Below are positions 6,857-11,364 of a stretch of 11,364 nucleotides of DNA, in pieces (the first letter of the stretch is position 1; each line of letters opens with the position of its first letter). Both the position numbers and the translations under genes were made by a program. Origin of the DNA: Chloroflexota bacterium (lineage in GTDB: Bacteria; Chloroflexota; Dormibacteria; Aeolococcales; Aeolococcaceae); the NCBI GenBank assembly GCA_003491925.1, contig DNAU01000164.1, positions 1 through 11,364 on the forward strand. Reading direction: 5' to 3'. Below the pieces are notes generated by a model. The model was not told the origin of the DNA. It saw nothing but the letters and a program-made list of their open reading frames with translations, and did not search any database.

Positions 6857-7912
6857 ATGCCCTTCTACCACGAGCCACCGGCGGTCGAGGAGCCGTCCAT
6901 CGAGGTAGTCGTCGGAGGCTCGATCGCGACCGAGCTGGACTGGGTGCTCCTCGCCGCCTCCGAGCCCGCCTTCCGTCGTGACCACGCCACCCTCGGCAGG
7001 ATCTACGCGGAATCTCCGCGGCTCGGCGAGCGGGTCCGGGACTTCTGGGACACGCCGGAGTCCACCGATTGCGGGGGCTCGATGGAGCTGGCCATCCTCG
7101 CCCACCACGGCGGGATCCTCTTCTCGCTCGATGCCGAGGAGCTCCTGGACCGGCTGGAGGCGCTCTGCGCCGACGCGCCGGCCGAGCTGCGGCTCGCCTC
7201 GGAGACGCCGCGCGACCGGGAGGCGATGAGGGCGCGCCTGGCCCGGCTGCGCTCCTCAGCCGATGCCCGCCGTGCCTACGTGGAGCTGATGCGCGACGTC
7301 TGGGCCGCGGTCCGGCCCGACTGGGTGCGCAACGGCCGGCGCTCGGTGGAGGCAGCGGTCGCGGCCCGTCGCGAGATCCAGCACCGCGGTGCCCCGTGGG
7401 GCGAGATCGTGCGGAGCACCTACCGGCCCGGGGGCCGGGTCCTCGACGACCTGGTGGCGTCGCTCCCGAGCGGGGGCATCGTGGCCGTGGTGCCGGCCTA
7501 CTTCGCCCACCTGGGGTCCCTGGTCGACCTGCCCGGGGCGGTGATGATCGGGGTGCGCGCCGAGGGCAGCGGAGCCGAGGCGCGGGCGCGGACCGAGAAC
7601 CTGGCGCGGCGGTTGAAGACCATCTCGGACCCCACCCGGCTGGCCATCGTCGAGGTGCTGCGAACCAGCCCGAGCACCGTCAGCGACCTCGCCGAGATCT
7701 TCTCGCTGGCGCAGCCGACGGTCAGCAACCACGTGAAGATCCTGCGCGACGCGGGCATCGTGGCCAATGCCACCCGGGGTGGGCGGCGCGAGCTGGTCCT
7801 CCAGCACGGCGCGCTCGACGAGCTCCTCGACCACCTCGAGGGGATGCTGGACCCCGCGCGCCAATCGGGCCCACCGCGGACGGCGGCTGAGCCCGCCGCC
7901 CTCAGCGCCTGA
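6857..7912 (+). CDS. ArsR-type regulator with a large N-terminal domain
   Basis: A 351-residue protein. The ArsR winged helix is at the C-terminal end, about residues 245-335: NLARRLKTISDPTRLAIVEV, then the recognition region SDLAEIFSLAQPTVSNHVKI and LRDAGIVANATRGGRRELVL. The first 240 residues form a soluble helical domain without cysteines suited to a metal site (only Cys72 and one near 108). Long ArsR-type proteins with an N-terminal domain of this kind (DUF5937-like) are common in actinobacteria; their ligands are unknown. ATG at 6857 has no Shine-Dalgarno sequence and follows a candidate -10 closely. It is divergent from the MNPW-type gene. A hairpin lies 31 bp after its stop. The 266-aa frame on the other strand is a shadow. 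Confidence 0.85.
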   Translation: MPFYHEPPAVEEPSIEVVVGGSIATELDWVLLAASEPAFRRDHATLGRIYAESPRLGERVRDFWDTPESTDCGGSMELAILAHHGGILFSLDAEELLDRLEALCADAPAELRLASETPRDREAMRARLARLRSSADARRAYVELMRDVWAAVRPDWVRNGRRSVEAAVAARREIQHRGAPWGEIVRSTYRPGGRVLDDLVASLPSGGIVAVVPAYFAHLGSLVDLPGAVMIGVRAEGSGAEARARTENLARRLKTISDPTRLAIVEVLRTSPSTVSDLAEIFSLAQPTVSNHVKILRDAGIVANATRGGRRELVLQHGALDELLDHLEGMLDPARQSGPPRTAAEPAALSA

Positions 7913-7943
7913 CGGCGACGACGCACACCCGGTCGAGCCCCGG

Positions 7944-7969
7944 CGCCGTTGACGGATCCGGCAACGGCG
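7944..7969 (+). terminator. Possible terminator hairpin after the ArsR-type gene
   Basis: CGCCGTTG pairs with CAACGGCG around a 10-base centre that itself contains the palindrome CGGATCCG. No T-run follows, so it is not a classic intrinsic terminator, but the position 31 bp after a stop codon fits a transcript end. Confidence 0.4.
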
Positions 7970-7975
7970 GGCGGC

Positions 7976-8006
7976 GGGCCGATCGGGAAGGTGCCATGAT
8001 CGGCCC
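7976..8006 (+). promoter_or_regulatory. Hairpin with Shine-Dalgarno loop and 4-codon ORF before a small membrane gene
   Basis: GGGCCGATC (7976-7984) and GATCGGCCC (7998-8006) are a perfect 9-bp inverted repeat. The 13-base loop holds GGGAAGG. ATG at 7996 starts a tiny frame, MIGP-stop, whose TGA (8008-8010) overlaps the ATG (8007) of the next gene. This could couple or gate translation of that gene. Confidence 0.45.
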
Positions 8007-8207
8007 ATGAGCACCTCCCCCACCCGGCTGCAACCGCACCACGCCCTCACCATCATCGTGACCGCCGTCGTGGCGATCGTGGTGGCCTACGTCCTCCTCG
8101 GCTGGCTCGGCGGCGTGATCCTCTTCCTGATCAAGACGGTCGTCGTCTTGGGCCTGATCGCGCTGGCGGTCTACCTCGTGCTCCGGTGGGCGGCGCGCAG
8201 CCACTGA
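8007..8207 (+). CDS. Small two-helix membrane protein, unknown function
   Basis: A 66-residue protein with a short polar start, two hydrophobic segments (about 13-33, ALTIIVTAVVAIVVAYVLLG, and 36-60, GVILFLIKTVVVLGLIALAV) and a short basic end RWAARSH. This is an integral membrane protein of a type common in high-GC genomes. I do not recognise a named family. ATG at 8007 lies directly after a 9-bp stem whose loop carries the only Shine-Dalgarno-like sequence. Convergent with the small gene at 8302. Confidence 0.65.
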   Translation: MSTSPTRLQPHHALTIIVTAVVAIVVAYVLLGWLGGVILFLIKTVVVLGLIALAVYLVLRWAARSH

Positions 8208-8301
8208 CCGCCCGCGGCGGCGCGATTCCGACCCTGGTGCGGCGTTCCGGAAATGGCTTGCCGCTTCGAGCGAACCAGAAAGCCAACTCCGGGGCGCTGG
8301 A

Positions 8302-8538
8302 CTATCCGGCGACCCCCGCCCTGACGTAGGGGCGCCGCGAGCTCCACAGCCGGAGGGATGCCGCGGCCCGCTGCACCGCTCCCATCGTCACCCAGGCGTT
8401 GGCTGCCCCGCCCAGCCAGAGCGCGAGCAGCAGCATGGTGACGAACCCGGCATAGCCGGTGAAGCGAGTCGTGATGGGGCCGGTCGGGACCATGCTCAGA
8501 AGGTTAGAGCGCTCGCCGGGGGATCTGCTGAGAGGCAT
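8302..8538 (-). CDS. Possible small single-helix membrane protein
   Basis: Up to 78 residues; ATG at 8493 would give 63 residues and looks the better start. One hydrophobic segment, YAGFVTMLLLALWLGGAANA, is followed by a basic end with SSRRPYVR. This layout is typical of a membrane protein with its C-terminus inside. No Shine-Dalgarno sequence precedes either start. No family recognised. It could be a chance frame, but the clean membrane segment and positive tail argue for a gene. Confidence 0.42.
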   Translation of the reverse strand: MPLSRSPGERSNLLSMVPTGPITTRFTGYAGFVTMLLLALWLGGAANAWVTMGAVQRAAASLRLWSSRRPYVRAGVAG

Positions 8539-8664
8539 CTGAGACGACGCCGAGACCGGGCTGAGACAGCGTCGCCAGGGGTCATGCCGCCGGTGGGACG
8601 GTCAGCTGGAAGCCCGGGCGACGAGGCGGACTGAGGTGATACCTGCCGGCCACGGAGGCAGTCC

Positions 8665-8763
8665 ATGGGCGCCCGCGAACACCCACCAGGACCAGGAGGC
8701 CGGGCCAGCGACGGGCCGCCCGGGCCGCGCGTGAAAGAATCTACCCGTGGCTCGCGACCGTGA
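8665..8763 (+). CDS. Possible 32-residue leader ORF overlapping the methyltransferase start
   Basis: ATG at 8665 has GGAGG six bases upstream, the best ribosome site in this stretch. The frame gives a Pro/Gly/Arg-rich 32-residue peptide whose stop (8761-8763) lies 17 bases into the methyltransferase gene. It could couple translation to that gene, which lacks its own ribosome site. No family recognised, and the composition also fits chance. Nothing else is visible in 8539-8746. Confidence 0.25.
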   Translation: MGAREHPPGPGGRASDGPPGPRVKESTRGSRP

Positions 8764-9349
8764 CGTCGGCGCCTTCGACCGCCGCGCGTCCAGCTATGAG
8801 AGCGGGCGGCTGGGAGGCCTGCATCACGACATCGCGGACCGCACCGTCCGGATCGCGCTCACCGTCGCGCCGAACCCCCGGCGCGTTCTCGACGTGGGGT
8901 GCGGGACCGGGTACCTGCTGCGCCAGATGGCCGCCCGGCTTCCCGGTGCGGTCGACCTCGCCGGCGTCGACGCGGCGCCCACCATGATCGAGGTCGCCCG
9001 ATCGACCGTGCCCACCGATCCCCGGCTTCGCTTCGCGGTGGGTTTCGCCGAGGCGCTGCCCCACCCCGCGGCAAGCTTCGACCTGGTGGTCAGCACCACC
9101 TCCTTCGACCACTGGGTGGACCAGGGAGCGGGGCTGGCCGAGTGCGCCCGGGTGCTGACCCCCGGCGGGCGCCTCGTGCTCACCGACCTCTTCTCGATCT
9201 GGCTGGTCCCCACCCTGGTCGCCGGCCGCCGCGGTCGTGCTCGGACGGTGGGCCGGGCCTCCCAGCTGCTGACCGCGGCAGGCTTTCGCACCCTCCGCTG
9301 GCTTCGGACCTACACGCTGGTGCTCAAGACGGTCACGGCGACGACCTGA
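8747..9349 (+). CDS. Class I SAM-dependent methyltransferase
   Basis: A 200-residue protein. SAM-binding motif I is RVLDVGCGTGYLLRQMA (about 45-61), the acidic end of strand 2 is LAGVDAAPTMIEVARS, and motif IV is FDLVVSTTSFDHW, followed by LAECARVLTPGGRLVLTDLF. This matches the UbiE/Methyltransf_11 type, which methylates small molecules; the substrate cannot be told. The N-terminus AFDRRASSYESGR is typical of that group. GTG at 8747 is preceded by AAGAAT (8735-8740), a possible -10 that would give a leaderless message; no Shine-Dalgarno sequence is seen. It ends 13 bp from the convergent surface-protein gene. Confidence 0.9.
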   Translation: MARDRDVGAFDRRASSYESGRLGGLHHDIADRTVRIALTVAPNPRRVLDVGCGTGYLLRQMAARLPGAVDLAGVDAAPTMIEVARSTVPTDPRLRFAVGFAEALPHPAASFDLVVSTTSFDHWVDQGAGLAECARVLTPGGRLVLTDLFSIWLVPTLVAGRRGRARTVGRASQLLTAAGFRTLRWLRTYTLVLKTVTATT

Positions 9350-9362
9350 CCCAGCCGGACGG

Positions 9363-11240
9363 TCAACTTGGCGCGGAAGTAGCGCCGGAGCGACGGCGAG
9401 CGCCGAGCGCCAGAGTCAGACCGCCAATCATCAGTAGCAGCGCACCGAGCCCTGCCGCCCAGCCGGCGGCCCCGCCGCCGGTGACGGGCACGGTTGCCAG
9501 CGGCGCCACGACCTGTGAATCGGCCGATGCCGCCGCGGCGCTTCCCACGTAGCCGGCATCGCCGCCGTAGGTGGCGGTGCTGGCATGGGTTCCCACGGTC
9601 AGGCCCGTCGTCGTGTACACGGCCCGGCTGTCCACGCTGCTGTCGAGAGGGGCGGTGCCCACCGCCGTGCCGTCCACGTAGAAGACGACGCTCCCGGTCG
9701 GATTGCCGGTCCCCGGCGCGGACGCCGTGACGGTCGCGGTGATGGTGACCGGCTGGCCGACGGTGGATGGGTTCGGGCTGGAGGTGAGCGTCGTCACCGT
9801 CGAATCCTGGTCCACCTCCTCGGTCAGCGTCGCGGCGATGCTCGTCACGTCGTCGGCGTCGCCGCCGAAGCTCGCGACGATGCTGTGGCTCCCGGTCACC
9901 GGGTAGCTCACCGTGCAGGTGGCCACCCCGTCCGTCAGGATCACCGCCGTGCAGCCGGCGATGTTGCCGGCGCCGTCCGTGAACGCGACGTCACCGGCCG
10001 GCGTCCCCGTTGCCGGGACGGTGCGGGAGACGGTCGCGGTGTAGGTGACGCTCTCACCGGTGACCGCCGGATTCGCGGACGAGACGGCCACTGTTGCGGT
10101 CGAAGCCGGCGCGACGTCCTGGGTGACAGAATCCGCGGCGCTGGTCGCGAAGTTGGCGTCGCCGCTGTAGACGGCCGTGAGCGAGTCGCTCCCCGCGCTG
10201 GCGAACGAGGTGGTGCAGCCGGCGCTGCCCGCGGAGGGGGGCAGGCTGCCGCAGCCGGGGATGGTGCTCCCGCCCTCCTCGAAGCTCACCGCACCGGTGG
10301 GCGACCCGGAACCGGACCCGGTCACATCGACGCTGGCGGTGAGGACCACGGACTCACCGACGACCGACGGATTGGTCGACGACGACAGGATGGTGGCGGT
10401 TCCCGCGACGTCGACCGTGAGGGTGAACCCCTGGCTGCCCACCGGGGCGACTCCGTTGTCCGCGGCGACGGTGAGGGGGTACGAGCCGGCCATCCCGAGC
10501 GCCGGGGTCCCGGCGAGGGTCGCGGTGCCGTTCCCGTTGTCCACGAAGGACACCCCCGATGGCAGGCTCGCGCCGCCGTCCGACAGGCTGATGCCCGCGC
10601 CCGAGGGGTACCCGGTCGTGGTGACCGTGAAGGTGCTCGCCTCGAGGATGGTGAAGGTGGCGCCATCGGCGCTGGTGATGAGCGGCGCCTCGAGCACGGT
10701 GAACGGCTCGCAGGCCACACTCCCCGCCCGGTAGTTGCCGTCGCCCGAGTAGCTGGCTTGGAACCCCTGCGGCCCGGCGGCGAGCGCTCCCGTCGGCGTC
10801 GAGTCGGGCACGTTCCCGCCGCTCAGCGACACGGTGTCGGTGGCCGAGGCAGCACCCGCGCACGTCGCGTTGGTGAAGAAGCTGTAGGTCACCGTCCCCG
10901 CGGGTGCGAACCCCTCCACGGCCGTCACCGTGGCCGTGCCGTAGGCGCTCGCGCCGACGGTCTCCCCACCGCCCCACGGGGCGCTGGTGCCGGCGTCGTC
11001 AACGACGGCGCCGAGCGCGGCGGCGCCCTTCTCGACGGGAGGCGGCGAATCCGAGGGCGACGCCGGCGACGCCGGCGCGACGGCCTCGATCGCGAGGGGG
11101 GATGGGCATGATGTTCTCTCACCGACTTGCTCGGAGCGTGATTGCCCCACGAGCCGGCCGAATCGTTGCAGGCGCCGCGAACGCATGGCGTCGCGGTCGA
11201 GTGACGATCGCTCATCAAGGGGCGGCGGACGCTCTGCCAT
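9363..11240 (-). CDS. Ig-repeat surface protein with C-terminal anchor
   Basis: About 625 residues, Ala/Gly/Ser/Thr-rich. After a first Ig-like unit (starting near VVDDAGTSAPW) comes a putative-Ig (He_PIG-like) unit with LPSGVSFVDNGNGTATLAGT. Three bacterial Ig-like repeats follow, beginning TATILSSSTNPSVVGESV, TATVAVSSANPAVTGESV and TVTTLTSSPNPSTVGQPV; each ends in a YSGDAN, FGGDAD or YGGDAG turn. The C-terminus is VPVTGGG, a hydrophobic segment (GLGALLLMIGGLTLALG) and RRR, close to an LPxTG sortase signal. It is likely a cell-surface adhesin or wall protein. No signal peptide appears in this frame: the N-terminus is polar from ATG 11240 or GTG 11279. A signal-like start exists in another frame at 11109. 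The 508-aa frame opposite is a shadow. Confidence 0.8.
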   Translation of the reverse strand: MAERPPPLDERSSLDRDAMRSRRLQRFGRLVGQSRSEQVGERTSCPSPLAIEAVAPASPASPSDSPPPVEKGAAALGAVVDDAGTSAPWGGGETVGASAYGTATVTAVEGFAPAGTVTYSFFTNATCAGAASATDTVSLSGGNVPDSTPTGALAAGPQGFQASYSGDGNYRAGSVACEPFTVLEAPLITSADGATFTILEASTFTVTTTGYPSGAGISLSDGGASLPSGVSFVDNGNGTATLAGTPALGMAGSYPLTVAADNGVAPVGSQGFTLTVDVAGTATILSSSTNPSVVGESVVLTASVDVTGSGSGSPTGAVSFEEGGSTIPGCGSLPPSAGSAGCTTSFASAGSDSLTAVYSGDANFATSAADSVTQDVAPASTATVAVSSANPAVTGESVTYTATVSRTVPATGTPAGDVAFTDGAGNIAGCTAVILTDGVATCTVSYPVTGSHSIVASFGGDADDVTSIAATLTEEVDQDSTVTTLTSSPNPSTVGQPVTITATVTASAPGTGNPTGSVVFYVDGTAVGTAPLDSSVDSRAVYTTTGLTVGTHASTATYGGDAGYVGSAAAASADSQVVAPLATVPVTGGGAAGWAAGLGALLLMIGGLTLALGARRRSGATSAPS

Positions 11241-11299
11241 CGGGAGCACCCTGGGCCGGCGCGATCGTGCCCCTCCCACGCCTCCGCATCGCCTCCAAG

Positions 11300-11313
11300 C
11301 CCTGAGTTCAGGG
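11300..11313. repeat. Short inverted repeat between tRNA and surface-protein gene
   Basis: CCCTGA-GT-TCAGGG is a 6-bp perfect inverted repeat 27 bp beyond the tRNA 3' end. It has a tight centre and no T-run on the minus strand, so it is at best a processing or weak stop signal. Confidence 0.35.
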
Positions 11314-11339
11314 GGAGGGAGACCCGGGAAGGAGAGGGG

Positions 11340-11364
11340 AGCGGGAGACGGGGCTCGAACCCGC
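11340..11364 (-). tRNA. tRNA, probably Gly (3' part only, cut by the window edge)
   Basis: Reading leftward from the edge: T-stem GCGGG, T-loop TTCGAGC, T-stem CCCGT, acceptor 3' strand CTCCCGC, discriminator T. The T-stem pairs fully (one G-T pair) and the invariant TTC and A are in place, so positions 49-73 of a tRNA are present. A U73 discriminator with a predicted GCGGGAG acceptor 5' strand fits glycine tRNA. The 3' CCA is not encoded (CCC follows). The anticodon is outside the window, so the isoacceptor is unknown. Confidence 0.8.

Noticed and set aside
7256..8056. A 266-residue minus-strand frame opposite the long ArsR-type gene
   Set aside because: Low-complexity His/Arg/Pro-rich shadow; the plus frame has a clear winged helix.
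9585..11111. A 508-residue plus-strand frame opposite the surface protein
   Set aside because: Arg/Gly/Asp-rich with no recognisable domain; the minus strand carries clear Ig repeats and an anchor.
11300..11313. Intrinsic terminator for the tRNA
   Set aside because: The loop is only two bases and no T-run follows on the minus strand.
11000..11364. Integration of a mobile element at the tRNA
   Set aside because: No integrase, no repeated tRNA 3' end and no boundary repeat is visible in the window.

Overview
This is a GC-rich (roughly 70%) bacterial fragment. Several things point to a high-GC lineage of the Actinobacteriota or Chloroflexota/Dormibacterota type: the codon usage, several starts without a Shine-Dalgarno sequence, a small MNPW-type protein, and an Ig-repeat surface protein with an LPxTG-like tail. 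This placement is inferred from style; no marker gene confirms it.

Left half (1-4572, all minus strand): a compact operon reading leftward. In transcription order it encodes a DsrE2-like protein (apparently frameshifted), a TusA (CPMP motif), a DsrE-family protein, a second TusA (CPGP motif), an MvhD-like iron-sulfur protein, and a large HdrA-like flavoprotein that runs off the left edge. The HdrA-like protein carries a whole GltD-type NAD(P)H:FAD module between its N- and C-terminal HdrA halves. Known family roles suggest a chain: TusA and DsrE proteins carry protein-bound persulfide sulfur, and HdrA plus MvhD move the electrons released or needed, possibly to or from NAD(P)H. No dsrAB, hdrB, hdrC or rhodanese is visible, so the direction and end product are unknown.

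Control region and regulators (4573-5539): a divergent ArsR-family repressor gene faces the operon. The shared intergenic region holds two copies of one inverted repeat, CTTGCG-N6-CGCAAG. One lies before arsR, overlapping a well-spaced promoter whose start point falls on the GTG codon. The other lies before the sulfur operon. Next comes a second minus-strand operon, trx-osmC-csoR (5270-6405). Its CsoR-family regulator keeps both cysteines but lacks the copper-binding histidine, as in persulfide-sensing CstR. An ATACCCC-CT-GGGGTAT operator sits on the promoter of that operon. Together, 1-6460 reads as a sulfane-sulfur sensing and handling locus with two regulators.

Right half (6458-11364): more ordinary content. 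It has a 26-bp tandem repeat, a 58-residue MNPW-type protein divergent from a 351-residue ArsR-type regulator, two small membrane proteins, a SAM methyltransferase, a large Ig-domain surface protein with a C-terminal anchor but no in-frame signal peptide, and the 3' part of a tRNA (probably Gly) cut by the right edge.
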